A stretch of DNA of 64,000 nucleotides. It comes from Flaccisagitta enflata (taxonomy: Eukaryota > Chaetognatha > Sagittoidea > Aphragmophora). The number at the start of each line of letters is the position of its first letter. Within the stretch, counting starts at the first letter, position 1. Positions 21,180 through 34,517 of the stretch are shown here, piece by piece. The translations under genes were made by a program, and so were the position numbers. The stretch spans positions 16,678,001-16,742,000 of the forward strand of contig OZ231127.1 in the NCBI GenBank assembly GCA_965153355.1, given 5' to 3'. The notes under the pieces were generated by a model that ran no database searches, was not told the origin of the DNA, and worked only from the letters and a program-made list of their open reading frames with translations.

Positions 21180-21745
21180 TGAATTTTTTGAAAAAAATAA
21201 TTTTACAGGTTTTGGATCTAGACTAATAAAACAATTTCCTATCAATTGCACCCCACTTTTAAAAACCATTTTTAAAAAAGATATTTTGTGATTTTTTTCT
21301 AAGTCCCTGACGCGCGATACAAAAAAATTTCAAAGTTTTTTGAAAAAAAAAAATGAAAATACAAGATTTTGGATCTAGGCAAATCAAACAATTTCCTATT
21401 GATAGCACCCCACTTTCGAAAACCATTTTTCAAAAAAATATTTTGTGATTTTTTTTAAAGTCCCTGACGCGCGACAAAAAATTTTTTTAAGTTTTCTGAA
21501 AAAAAAAAAATGAAAATATAGGATTTTGGATCTAGGCAAATCAAACAATTTCCTATTGATTGAACCCCACTTTTGAAAACCATTTTTCCAAAAAATATTT
21601 TGTGATTTTTTTTCTTTAGTCCCTGACGCGCGACATAAAAATTTTCAAAGTTTTTTGAAAAAAGTGAAAATACAAGATTTTGGATCTAGGCAAATCAAAC
21701 AATTTCCTATTGATTGCACCCCACTTTTTTTTTTCAAAAAAAAAT
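21180..21745. repeat. About 165-bp tandem repeat, 3.5 copies
   Basis: Successive units share TTTTGGATCTAGGCAAATC, CAATTTCCTATTGAT, GCACCCCACTTT and AGTCCCTGACGCGCGAC. The array is internal to the 20,851-23,509 element. Confidence 0.85.
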
Positions 21746-22151
21746 CTCAATAAGGGCTTTTTTGGGGGCCCTTAGGGGCCCCTAAGAAGAAAATAATAAT
21801 GTTTAGTTAAAGCCGACGGCGAGAGAAATCAAATCTCCGTCAAACAAGACCAAGAACGCCTAGATCGGTGCCGTATAGAGCCTGTAACAACAGTCAACAC
21901 TTCAGGGGGCGAGTTTTTTTCAAAGCGAGATCCGCTTTCAGCCCTAGAAATTCCAAGTTGTAGATCAAGGCCTACCCAAGCTGCTTTTTTCATCGCATTT
22001 TTCTGCCGTCATGCAGAGGGAAATGTGCATATATGCTGGGACAATATTTCCAATTTTCACAAAAGAAATCTCGCATAAATCCCTGATAAAGTGGTTACTA
22101 TAGTAACATGAAACAGTATCTTATCCCAGTTTCACTCAGCGCGTCTGTTTT

Positions 22152-22335
22152 GTTGCTTGCAAAGCGACTCTATAGGAGGGTGTGTCCCTTGGAAGGTCTG
22201 CCTGTCTGGAAGGCTAAAATTTAGGTGACCCAAAATTGACCAGAGAAGCGATTTTCAGCATTACTGCCCCTGCCATGCCACAATACTGCCCTTGTCAACT
22301 CCTACCCATCTACATTACTGCGCCTGCCCACCTGC
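22152..22335 (-). mobile_element. HINE-like relic inside the 2.66 kb element
   Basis: TTGCAAAGCGACTCTATAGG, GTGTGTCCCTTGGAAGG and ATTACTGCCCCTGCC match the reversed tail and middle blocks of the family. The 5' end is not recognisable. Confidence 0.4.
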
Positions 22336-22750
22336 AAACGACTACAGAAGGAACCATTATGAGAGTTGTGGAGGGACCAAATGTTTTAGCACCCCCCCCT
22401 CAAAGCCAATGCTATTGATTCTTTTCCTTTAGTCTTGGCAGTGGTTTATATGTTAGGTGAAAACAATTTTTTTTATCTAGGCTTTTATTGAGACTTCCTC
22501 CAGAATTTCCATAACTAACCTTTTACACTAAAATTTGTTTTGTTTTTTTAAAGCTCTAGAAATAGGAAAAATTAAGGTTTGAAAAGGTTTTGGTGGAATT
22601 TCAAAAATCACCTTAGTGTAAGAATTTTCAATCACCTAAGGTATAAAGCACCACCCAAAATATAGGCAGTAGTATGAGCTGTAAGGGGGGCGCTTCAATT
22701 TTGGTCCCTCCACACCTCTTGTAATGGTTCCTTCTGTACTCGTAGGCTAT
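22335..22750. mobile_element. About 415-bp fold-back element
   Basis: CTACAGAAGGAACCATTATG with GTGGAGGGACCAAA on the left is mirrored by TTTTGGTCCCTCCAC with AATGGTTCCTTCTGTA on the right. The inner arms also pair (TTAGGTGA with TCACCTAA). No clear target duplication found. Confidence 0.65.
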
Positions 22751-22944
22751 GTATCTAGAATAATGCCAACACTGTTCAAAGTTTGTGATGCATTCATAGT
22801 TCTTATTCATTTCTATTATTTCTACTGTTTCTTTTTGTCATGCACTTCATTCTATCAATTCCGTTATCTTCAATGGGAAAAACAAAGAAGAAGGTATCAG
22901 ATTGAAGACTGAAGAGAGGAAAGAAAAAAAAAAGAAAAGAAAAA

Positions 22945-22958
22945 AGAAGAGAGAGAGA

Positions 22959-23010
<52 letters not shown>
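22945..23010. repeat. (GA)n microsatellite
   Basis: About 30 GA units within the 2.66 kb element. Confidence 0.95.
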
Positions 23011-23204
23011 CAGACTAATTGACATCAAGAAACAGTTCAAGAGACATACAGCGTATACACAAAGACAATTATAAAAATGAATTGTTTTCATCTCTAGACC
23101 ATGGCGTCAGAGTGTGTGGGAACAGGCTAAAGGATTGTGCACAACATACACTTTGTTGATCAGTTTTAAGCTAGCAATTGATGGGGGATGCTGCAGGATA
23201 ACAA

Positions 23205-23418
23205 GTGAGGTGGAGTCACAATATCATTGTGGACGATCAGGCAGGGGCATGCAACCCCCATTCATACCCTCTCCCACCCTATGCTTACTCACACACACTA
23301 ACATTCACAACTACGGTATATCATCACAAATGCACGTTTTCACATTTTTAACACAACCATGACCAACGGACCAACGGACCGACAAATCTTCTTATGGATG
23401 TGCGTGTCCGCAACTAAG
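23205..23418 (+). mobile_element. HINE-like element, GTCACAATATCA subfamily
   Basis: GAGTCACAATATCATTGTGG, AGGCAGGGGCATGCAACCCC, ACCAACGGACCAACGGACCG and GTGCGTGTCCGCAACTAAG. It resembles 19,540-19,734, and lies within the 2.66 kb element. Confidence 0.6.
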
Positions 23419-23519
23419 AATCACTGAAAAAAAACGGAAAAAACGGTGGTGGAAATGGAAAATCGCCGAAAATCGGTGGCGATTGAAAACCCGAGTCACT
23501 CCCAACCTTATGTGGAAGT

Positions 23520-23910
23520 CTTCACTCTTCACAGGGTTTTGAAAGAAAGAATTGCTGTGTCCATTTCTCAGAAATGCAACGATTTTCTGCTTGTCTTTTG
23601 TTTTTTCTTTACCAAAAGAAACTTACCATAGTATGATATTGGCAAAAGGTGGCGTTAGCACAACGTCATCGAACTCAAAGGCGTTAAAAGGAACAAAAGA
23701 CAGACAGATTGAGAAAACAAACTGTTCATGAGTGATTAAACAAATTGCCTTACCTAATGTAATGTAAGCAATAAAGTTAAAGAACACCGTCTGAGTCGAG
23801 TACACGCAACTCTTTTTGTTGCAGTGTCGGTTGGATGGTCCGTCGGCTGGTTGGCTCGTCCGATCGCTCGTCCGTTCGCTCGTCTGTTTCTGTTTGCGAC
23901 CGGTTTTTAA
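23520..23910. other. Non-coding stretch
   Basis: Shared with 52,010-52,400 of the right arm. It includes a GTCC/GCTC tetramer run (23,840-23,890) belonging to a HINE-like tail region. No gene recognised. Confidence 0.4.
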
Positions 23911-24389
23911 TTTTTTTTTTATAAGAACGTCATTTTTTGAGCAAGCCTTCAATGTTCTTAAATTCTGAGCAGTTTTAAGGCTTGAACGTTCTCAAATCAT
24001 TCTTAATTTAAATGGACTTTATAACCTTCAATTAAGAACGTTCTTGATAATGTTTGTCATTAAGGAGAAACTGAAGGAAAATGTCATTGAAACAACAAAG
24101 TAACAAATTTAAACATTTTAAATGAATTAAGTTCAATGAAAGTGGAAAAACATATGCTATGTAAAGTGAGACATGATTTGCTGAACAAAAAAGATACAGA
24201 GTTTGTTCATTTACAAAGAACAATTGATTGAAAAAAGCCCCTAAAAATGTTCTTTGATTTTTAAGATTCTAAGCATAATGTTCTTAAATTTTCAAAGTAA
24301 TGAAGCTTTCCATTGTTCTAAGCATTTTCTTAAATTTTTGACGATTTGAAGCCCAACGTTCTTATGAACTTGGTTCTTATAAAAAAAAA
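23911..24389. mobile_element. TATAAGAAC MITE, long copy
   Basis: It begins TTTTTTTTATAAGAACGTC and ends AACGTTCTTATGAACTTGG with TTCTTATAAAAAAAAA. It contains several AAGAACGTTCTT-like palindromes. The right-arm copy (51,709-51,999) is about 190 bp shorter internally. Confidence 0.65.
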
Positions 24390-24637
24390 GTAGTTGCAGT
24401 ATAGTAGTTTTTAGTTGCGTAGTAACTGGTCAGTGAATGCTCATCAGGCCCTCTTCAATATTTTTAGTTTTGGTTTAGTGAGGGATATTGCATATTGTTC
24501 CACTTGTCATATGCATCTGTATGAGAGGCTTTGTCCGTCCGGCACTCCATCAGTCCACTCGTTGGTCCATCCGTCAGTCGTCTGTCGGTTAATGATGCTT
24601 GAGTTGTAAAGTGCAAAAACGCGCATTTATGCTGCTA

Positions 24638-24757
<120 letters not shown>

Positions 24758-24759
24758 CA

Positions 24760-25529
24760 TGGAAGTATGGGAGCTCCTAAATTTGCAAAATCGACCTATA
24801 TATCAGTGTTAAAAAACTTTATCGCTTAAGTTCAAAATACAGCAGACAAAATCATAGACTGAAAATATACAAAATACAAACATCTCCAACTATCCATGGA
24901 TAAGTAAACCTGGACTGTGGACCAGGCAAGACCTATGTAATGAGTCTATTTAAAGACCAATGTTTTTACAGTGAAAACTGTAAAAAAAATATTATTTTCT
25001 ACATTATGTACATTCATCTCCATTCTTTCATCACAAAACTTTGTCATTTTTTGATGAGCTGAATTTTCCCCTCAAGAAGCATTATGGGCCCAATGTGGTG
25101 GCGGTAGAGCATCTCAAAGAAGCAAAATCGTGTACAACTCTTTTCCGACAAACAACATCTAAACTCAACTACAGTCTTACTTCCAATTTTAAATGTGTAT
25201 GAATGCAGTGGCTGATGAGCCTATCTGAACCCAAAATTACCCGTCTAACAAAATTTAACATCCAAACCCACATGATGTGGGCCACATCACACATTGTTTA
25301 GGAACGGGAAGCTTCTTCACTTACCTTCGGACGAATGCATGAGGTAAAACGACGAACAGCGCCATCTGTGAAGGGGAAAAGAAAATAGGGAAACGTATAA
25401 CTTATCATTCACTAAAGACGTATACGTAACTTATAACTTATCATTCACAAAAATGGCAGCTATCACCGGCTGAAAAAAAATCGGAAACATTTATTCCAGT
25501 CTCTTCTTTTTAGGTTTGCCCACGCACCT
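24760..25529. other. Non-coding stretch shared by both arms
   Basis: Mirrored at 50,480-51,085. It holds a GGCAGCTATCACCGGCTGAA motif (25,455-25,475) that recurs in other orientations at 13,415, 26,460 and 36,890. No gene recognised. Confidence 0.4.
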
Positions 25530-25633
25530 TTATATCCGGTCGTGTCTGTCCGTTGGTCTGTCTGTCTGTTGGTCCGCCACGCAAACGTTATATGATCCAA
25601 CAGGCGCACCTATTGGCCTACTTGGCCTTGTTT
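25530..25633 (-). mobile_element. HINE-like element, GGCCAAGTAGGCC subfamily
   Basis: Reverse orientation: GTCTGTCTGTCTGTTGGTCC core and GCCTACTTGGCCTTGTTT start. Same subfamily as 34,264-34,374. Mirrored at 50,376-50,480. Confidence 0.55.
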
Positions 25634-26400
25634 CTCTACTGATACTTAAATGCTTAAAATTTTTTTCAACAAACTTATTATGGTTCTCTAGTCTATTCCA
25701 TACATGCGTTCTATATGCAAAACATAAAGAAATGATTAAAAATATCATACATCGAAAAAAATATTTATTGTAGACACTTTGGATTAGTGCCATGGGGCAA
25801 AAGTTAAAAATCCGGGGTTACAATGTCGTCGCGGATGGGTGGGCATAGGTGTTAAACCTCTCCATCCCCTTCACACACCCAAATACACCAAAGCGATCTT
25901 ATTTCATCATCTGGTGTTCCGGCAGAGCTCTCTAAGCGCCACCATATCATTTCCCAACCATCTCATAAGAAATCTTAACCCGTGCGGTCTCAGAACTCGG
26001 AACAAAACATTAGAAAATTGTTGGTAGATACGTTTTGCTCTTTACCGTGTCCTGGACAAAATTGCGAAACCTAGACGAAATAAAACTAACTAGCTGAACG
26101 AAACGTAAAATAATACATGGCAGCTATAAAACTCAACAAAATACCCACTGCTTTGTCATGTAACTTTCTAACTCAACCAAGCTCATATGACATATATACA
26201 CCAAGAATAAAAGGAAATATGTCAAAAAGGCAAAAGCTTTTTATTTCAAACATCAATTACAGCAAGGCACAGTTATGTTCCTGTAGACGTCCATCTTGAC
26301 CACGTAACAGTCAAATAATCGGATACTATCCATCGTATTTTGTCTGTCTCTTTCTGTCTGTCTGTCTGTGTGTTGGATTGTCTGTCTGTCTCTCTCTCTT

Positions 26401-26431
<31 letters not shown>

Positions 26432-26451
26432 CTTTCTCTCTTTCTCTCTTA

Positions 26452-27090
26452 AAATACCAGTAATGGCGGTTGTCGCCGTGAGGAAAAAAGTGAGCATTGG
26501 TCATTTTTCACTGAGCCTTAATCACTGTTTTTTTTATTTCTTAGGTTAAATCCAGTGCAATTGTATGAATTGTTTGTACTGAAAATCAGAGAAAGATAGG
26601 ACTGAGCCAAATAAGCTAGATGAGCTAAAATACTTGAAGTCACTCAACCAGATGAACAGCTGTGTTCACTGACATGTTTTTTTAAATTTGTATGCTTACA
26701 TCAAAACAATAATCTATCCTATTTAAAATCAGGAAAAAATACTAAGCTAAATGAGCTAAATGAGCTAGAATACTCAATAACATCCTCTTAGATGAGCAGC
26801 TATGCTCACCAACATGCTTTCACATATTTATATGCTAAAACATGTATCAAAACATTTATTTATTCATTGCATTTGAAATCAGAAAAAACTTGAAAATTGT
26901 TTGTTGTCGAGCATTCAGCTTTGCGCAAAATGTTAAAAAATAATAGAATTTACTTACCCTGTTAATTTCATTAGACACCCTAATTGGTCGATCAAGATGC
27001 AAAACTTCTTTATAAGAAAAAGAAAACCATGTTTCTCTGGAATATGTCAAAAAGTCAAAGACTGACTTCGACTTTTTCACGATGATTCAC
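26452..27090 (-). repeat. GCCGCCATTACTGG repeat element, copy 1
   Basis: On the minus strand this matches the plus strand of 36,108-36,917. It shares the end CTCACGGCGACAACCGCC, GAGCTNAATGAGCT-type tandem units and a region whose translation reads YSRETWFSFSYKEV here (YSRETGFSFSYAEV in the other copy). The translation similarity shows common origin, not necessarily coding function. Confidence 0.6.
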
Positions 27091-27235
27091 AATGGAAACA
27101 TTTAGGTGTTAAATGCTTCAAAATTACTTAAAAGACACGCCACACTAAGTATGTACGGCGCAGCATTTACCAAATTTAAACAGGCGTCTGCGTCCTCTGG
27201 CGCTGGAGAGACTGCTACGAAGTAATCGCAGGACC

Positions 27236-27241
27236 TGTGTG

Positions 27242-27314
<73 letters not shown>

Positions 27315-27330
27315 GTGTGTGTGTTCATGT
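27236..27330. repeat. (GT)n microsatellite
   Basis: About 40 GT units followed by degenerate GTGTGT stretches. Confidence 0.95.
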
Positions 27331-27799
27331 CCTGTGCATATGTGTGCGTGTACCTGTGCATGTGTTTGCGTGCCTTCTTTTGTCTGCTTGTTTGTGTCTT
27401 TGGGAAAATATTAAACTTTTGTCTGTTATGTCTGTTATCGAACCTTCACACCATTTCATCCTCTTTTTACGCGCTGAATGTAATATTTGTTGAAAGAAGA
27501 TTCCGCCAAGAGGGGTCTCTTGTACACAGCAGCCAAGGTATTTGAGGAAACACGCCACCTATACAAAATCAAAAGTCATAATTAGCTCAAATGGGTCGTT
27601 GTTTGGTCTTTAATGCTTATTTCATTTCTTAGATTTTTTCCCTATTCTCCTGGAGTGACCCTGCCCACCCACCTGTGTCTCGGGGGTAGGGGGGGGGGCT
27701 ATTTAAGCATCATTGTTTTCTGTCAGATCATCTGCCAGCTACTCGTTTTGTCTTCTAGTGATCGAACTCTCTTAGCTTTTTTTGTGTCACATTCAGTCT

Positions 27800-27810
27800 G
27801 TGTCTCTGTC

Positions 27811-27897
<87 letters not shown>
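27800..27897. repeat. (CT)n microsatellite
   Basis: About 45 CT units, preceded by CTGTCTCT variants. Confidence 0.95.
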
Positions 27898-27900
<3 letters not shown>

Positions 27901-28077
27901 TTATGCTCACGAAGAAAATCCGATGCAGGTCCTATTTTGGGGAGAAGGTGATGTAAGCCTCGACGAAAGGCTGTAGGAATTCCACGTCCAAAGGGACCTG
28001 TATGATGCAGAACATGAAAGTGATTCTTTTTTGTCCGTTTGTTGCTCTGCATTGATACAAGCATCAAAAAAGTAACA

Positions 28078-28290
28078 AGTGACGCGTGTCACAGTATTCC
28101 GGATGGGTGGGCTAGGGCATCCAACCCCCATCCGTAAACCCAATCCCTCAAACATACTCAATCATACGCCATAAGTATTCAAAAACACTGGTTTTCCCAC
28201 TTTTTGACTCGTGCTGATGGACGGACCGACAAACCGACAGACCAACGGACAGACGGACAAAGCCTCTGATAGAGTTGCTAGTCCACAACA
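28078..28290 (+). mobile_element. HINE-like element, GTCACAGTATTC subfamily
   Basis: GCGTGTCACAGTATTCCGG, ATGGGTGGGCTAGGGCATCC, ACCGACAAACCGACAGACC and TAGAGTTGCTAGTCCACAAC. The tail hairpin is partly decayed. Left arm only, within the 3.1 kb indel. Confidence 0.55.
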
Positions 28291-28642
28291 AAAAAGGGGA
28301 TGGACAGATTAACAGATAGATGGACAAAGCGGGTCATAGAGACGCGTAGAATGGGACTCAAATATTATCATATGCATAACAAGATACGTATTTTGCTTGT
28401 CTTAGGAATGAGAACCTCTTCCATTACAGTGGCGCCGTTTTAAGCGGTTGCTGTCTATCATCCACATGAGCGTAAAGCAGCGTAGAATCCAAGTTGCCAT
28501 CGAATTTGCATATTTGGTAGGGTTTGCGATTCTTATGAGCAGAATGAAAAAAAATATGCGCACGTTTCTCAGTTTCTCATCATTACTACCATGTCTGTTT
28601 TCTGTGAAACTGTCTAAGTCCCTTCCGTTTGATTGTGCTTGT

Positions 28643-28644
<2 letters not shown>

Positions 28645-28692
<48 letters not shown>
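28645..28692. repeat. (CT)n microsatellite
   Basis: About 23 CT units followed by degenerate CTCTCG repeats. Confidence 0.9.
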
Positions 28693-28695
<3 letters not shown>

Positions 28696-29299
28696 CCCTT
28701 GCTCTCACTCTCTCGCTCTCTCGCTTTCTCCTACTCGCTCTCTGGCTCTCACTTTCGCTTTCTCTAGCTCTCTGTAGCATTCTATGTCCAAGTATAAATA
28801 CTGTGTGGACGATAAATTGATACCAATGCCCGCGACAGATAGGCTGATCTGATCATTTCTTTTATTACCTATAATAGCTCCACGTAAATGCTTGAAGAAT
28901 TCCCGTTGGAAAGTACTCCTTGAACTTCAAGATGTTTTTCCTTTTCCTTAACGCCGAAAAAAAATAATAAGTTCGCCGATCTTGAAACGTAGCAAGGAGA
29001 AGGACTTTATGCGGCGAATCAACGCCTCAGTCGTTTTACATTGCTTTCCTTCATATGCCATTCAAAAGAGGAATGAAAATCACTTAGTTTGCCATAAAAG
29101 AATCTACAATTTCTCCTTGATGTTGTATCAAAGTTCAAAGTCGACCCCGCTGCAAAGGGGTGGTTTAAAAAGTGTCTTTGTATGTGAGAGGCATAAAAAT
29201 CGGTTAGACACCAAATAATGATGTCATAGATCAATGAAGGGAGGGCTTGGAGCTGTTTTGATGGACGGGATGAACATAAAACTAATCATCGGGGCTGAA

Positions 29300-29301
29300 A
29301 G

Positions 29302-29390
<89 letters not shown>

Positions 29391-29392
29391 AA
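29300..29392. repeat. (GA)n microsatellite
   Basis: About 42 GA units followed by ACAGACAGACG repeats. Mirrored by the (CT)n at 49,756-49,820. Confidence 0.95.
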
Positions 29393-29649
29393 AAATAAAG
29401 AAAGAAAGCAAGAGACAGACAGACGGACAGACACAGAGACATACAGACAGAAACAGACAGTCAGACGGGGACTTGGAGAGAGAGAGACTGAGAAACAAAA
29501 ACTAGAGAGAGAGAACAGGGAGAGAAACACTAACAGGGAGAGAAGAGTTTCAGAGAGTTTAGATAACATAAGAGAGTCATATAGTCAAAGAGACCAAGAA
29601 AAAAGAACAAAGAATAAACGAACAAACCCATCTATGCGCGATATTAGAA

Positions 29650-29722
29650 GAGGCGTAACGGACGTACAGACGGACAGACGGACTGACCCTCTTATAGGGA
29701 TGCGATGACGCATCTAAAAAGA
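29650..29722 (+). mobile_element. HINE-like 3' end with GATGCG hairpin
   Basis: GACGTACAGACGGACAGACG then CTCTTATAGGGATGCGATGA and CGCATCTAAAAAG. The hairpin stem GATGCG..CGCATC differs from the GTCGCG..CGCGAC stem but keeps its position and the TAAAAAG end. Mirrored at 49,412-49,465. Confidence 0.6.
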
Positions 29723-30189
29723 AAGAAGAACCCTCGAAGTGTAGAAACAACTAAAACTTTTTCTTCACAATGTTTTTAAAGATATTGTAAAGATAAACTA
29801 AAGATTCTGAATTCATAGAGGAGTCTCTATCCGTATGACACGAGTAAAGAATCTTGGTCAATGGAAGATTGCATTGTTCATGTACTTCATGAATTGAGTG
29901 CATTAAATCTAGTGACTACCTAATGAGTGCGATGGACGCACTGACGCACCCAGTCGCCATCGATTCCTTATAAGCTCAAACCTAAGCGCTGAACGGATGT
30001 GCGAGAAAAAAAGAGTGCACCTCATCCTCATTCCAATCACTTTCACGCGTGCATGAAAGCTCAAACCCAAGCGCTGTGAGAAAAAGAAGTGCACGGAAAC
30101 ACGTTTGCGATCGACGGGAATTTCAAATGCAATTAATCTCTTCAAGTTTCTGCCGCTCGACAATAATGAGGATTTAACGATTCCCGGAT

Positions 30190-31065
30190 TTCCGGATGCT
30201 TCGTCGGAGCGAATAAGTGAGGAGTGGGAGAGGAGAGGAGAGACAAGGGTTGAGGGTGAGGTCAACAGATATTGATGCTTCGTCGGAGCGAATAAGTGAG
30301 GAGGAGGAGAGGAGAGGGAAGGGTTGGGGATGAGGTCAACAGATATTGATGCTTCGTCGAAGCGAATAAGTGAGGAGCAGGAGAGGAGGGGAGAGGGAAA
30401 GGTTAGGGGTGAGGTTTACAGATATTGACATTGTTGGAGCAGATAAGTGAGGAGCAGGAAGGTTTGTGGGTGAGTTTAACAGATATTGACGCTTTGTTGT
30501 TGCAAATAAGTGAGTAGCGGGAGAGGAGAGGGAAGGGTTGGGGGTGAGGTCAACAGATGTTGACGCTTTGTTGGAGCAAATGAGTGAGGAACAGGAAAAA
30601 GAGGAGAGGGAAGGGTTGGGGGTGAGGTCAATAGATGACAATGCTTCTTGGAGTGAATATGTGAGAAGCGAGACAGAAGAGGAAAGGGAAGGGTTGGGGT
30701 TGAACTCAACAGATATTGACACTTTGTCGGAGCAAATAAGTGAGGAGCGGGAGAGGAGAGGGAAGAGAAAGGTTGGGGTTGATGTCAACAGATATTGATG
30801 TTTTGTCAAAGCGAATAAGTGAGGAGCGGGAGAGGAGAGTAGAGGGAAGGGTTGGGGGTGAGGTTAACAGATATTGATGCTTCGTCGGAGAGAATAAGTG
30901 ATGAGCGAGAGAGGAGAGTATAGTGAAGGGCTGAGCCCGTCCAAACAGATATTGATACTTTTCAGAGCAAATAAGAGAGGAGCGGGAGAGGAGAGGGAAT
31001 GGGGAGGTACGGGGCTGGGGGAATGGTGGGGGGGGGGATGAGGTCATGGAATATTGAAAGGCGAG
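30190..31065. repeat. About 74-bp minisatellite, about 12 copies
   Basis: Units share CAACAGATATTGATGCTTCG, GGAGCGAATAAGTGAGGAGC and GGGAAGGGTTGGGG. Spacing varies from 61 to 79 bp. The right arm has only one to two units (48,780-48,925). Minus-strand frames give repetitive Ser/Leu/Pro-rich peptides of varying frame, so I treat it as non-coding. Confidence 0.85.
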
Positions 31066-31740
31066 GTTAAAGCAGAAGTTTGGAACGATGTATGGAGTTT
31101 GCAGAACGGATAGAGGTAGGATGAACGCGCTGGTTAACCTCGCACAAATTGCATAAATTGTTCCGAGTTATCAAAAGGTGATAACGTTATGGAATTGGAT
31201 AAGGAAGGGCGCATGGCTATGATGATAATATACGAGGAATCACAGATATTCTTGCCTAGAACCTCTAGAACCCTAAAAGCTGTAAAAAGATGAGATGCTT
31301 GAATCTACGCTCATCGTATGAAACCATTAGGGGCTTGGATGCGATCTCCATGCCGATTCCTCCACTTCCGCTTTCATTTTTTTGCCACCCACCAAACAAG
31401 AAGCGGTCAACCCCTTTCAAATCTCTAGAAATTATCTCTATCTTTAAATCAAATGAAGGGGACACGATTATATGTAGTATTGTTTATTTTTGCCACTGTA
31501 ACACGATCAAGGTTAACAGAAAATTTCCGCCCCCACGGACAATGCAAAATTCTACTGGAATTAAAGTAGATGAACAAAAATAGGTTTAAGAGACTCGAGT
31601 TTTGCAATTACCACAGATGGAACATCGTTACTTGCTGGTCCGCTTGACCTGGGTTTGACCATATGAATATAATTCGTTTACTCAGACCAAAACGTAGACT
31701 GAAAATTAGGATACATCAAAACGACAACAAAAACATTAAG
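31066..31740. other. Left-arm-only unique segment
   Basis: It follows the minisatellite and has no counterpart in the right arm. The short frames on each strand (for example 31,290-31,583) are unremarkable and I assign no gene. Confidence 0.4.
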
Positions 31741-32270
31741 TTGTACTTTCAGATAAAAGCAGAGAAAGATCGATGTTGAGTCACTCGAGAGGTAAAAGGA
31801 ATTCCGCCTAAAACAAATTTAGTCGTTTCCTTATTTTCCATAATCAACTAAAAGTCTATAACCTAATTCCGCAATTTAGGTCCATTGAAATCCATCAGAG
31901 TGGTATTTTACTTTGACAGCGTTAGGGTGTGTGTGTGAGTGTGACTTCGGTTTCTTCCCACCCTCCGTCTAACAGTCCGGCTGTCTATCACGCTCTGACA
32001 GAATCCATGAAAATGGACTATTTCCATGGACGCACGATACATCTACATGGTTCTGCGTTGTTAAATGTAAAACAATAGGAGGGACAGTCAGACGTACAAA
32101 GACAGAGATATAAATAGAGCTCGTGAGGAATAGTGGGATACTGTAGACGTAGACAAGTGTATAAAAGAGTGACAGACACAAAAGAAAGAGAAAGAGAAGG
32201 AGGAAAGGGTGGAAGATTTAAAGTTTGTCGTGGATAAAAGGCGGAGAATTTCTCCACGATAAACCGGATG

Positions 32271-33889
<1,619 letters not shown>

Positions 33890-34263
33890 ATTGCCAACGG
33901 AGATCTTGCAGAAAACAGAGGCAGGGATAAGACCATCAGACAAGTACAGTTGAGCTTCACTAGACGGCATGCCAAGGGACTGCATAAAATTATGCCTTTC
34001 GGTGAAGCTGCCTTATTGCCATTATATAAATAACTACAAAAACCTTTTATGGGACTGCAAGCTGTATGCATTATAAGCGGGCATGCCTTAATAGCGGATG
34101 CGCTCTAGCGGTGCTCCAATGATGTTGAAACAAGGCCGGAAACGCTACTGTCATGTGGTGATATGCCGTCAGCGTCAGGGATGATCAGCGACGGGAAAAC
34201 TTACTGAAGATTGCTCCAACCATAGCGTCATTAAATCTGGCCGTTTTAAAAACTAAGTCTAAC

Positions 34264-34374
34264 TTTTTAGGTGCGACAAAGCACCTCTATGACTGGCTGT
34301 GTCCGTTGGTTGGTTGGTCTGTTGATCCACACGTCGCACCTTATTGGCCTACTTGGCCTTGTTTCCACAGCTCT
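34264..34374 (-). mobile_element. HINE-like element with GGTGCG hairpin
   Basis: In reverse: TTTTTAGGTGCGACAAAGCA then CCTCTATGACTGGC, GTTGGTTGGTTGGTC and GGCCTACTTGGCCTTGTTT. The tail stem is AGGTGC..GCACCT. Mirrored at 46,121-46,245. Confidence 0.65.
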
Positions 34375-34517
34375 AACTTCCAAACCGTTTGAGCCAAAGA
34401 TTTTAGACACGACTCAAATGAATGATCTTTCGAATAGCTTTCCAAACATCACCAATTTAATCAATTTTTCTTAAGTTAAGGCAGTTTCTCAAGCAAAGGC
34501 AATTAGGTAAGTATCAG

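Larger units (their letters stand above)
20851..23509. mobile_element. 2.66 kb element with 10-bp target duplication, left arm only
   Basis: ATGTGGAAGT stands directly before (20,841-20,850) and after (23,510-23,519). The right arm has the uninterrupted site at about 52,405. Ends are inverted, AAGGTTGGGGG and CTCCCAACCTT, followed inward by CACCG/CGGTG-rich subterminal motifs on both sides. A 9-11 bp duplication suggests a Mutator-like non-autonomous element; no transposase is present. It contains a 165-170-bp tandem array, a 400-bp fold-back and a HINE-like element. Confidence 0.8.
25975..29063. other. 3.1 kb segment absent from the right arm
   Basis: The right arm joins the sequences flanking this block directly (near 50,064: CCAACCATCT followed by ATTCAAAAGAGG). 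Neither edge shows terminal repeats or a target duplication, so a deletion in the right copy is the simplest explanation. The block holds the repeat unit at 26,452-27,090, several microsatellites and one HINE-like element; no gene. Confidence 0.7.

Noticed and set aside
22236-22418. 60-codon frame MTREAIFSITAPAMPQ...
   Set aside because: It overlaps a HINE-like middle block and a fold-back end; no independent support.
30336-31047. 157- and 113-codon frames with recurring peptides
   Set aside because: The repeats follow the 74-bp minisatellite, which is not a multiple of three, so the frame is not maintained; collapsed to one or two units in the other arm.
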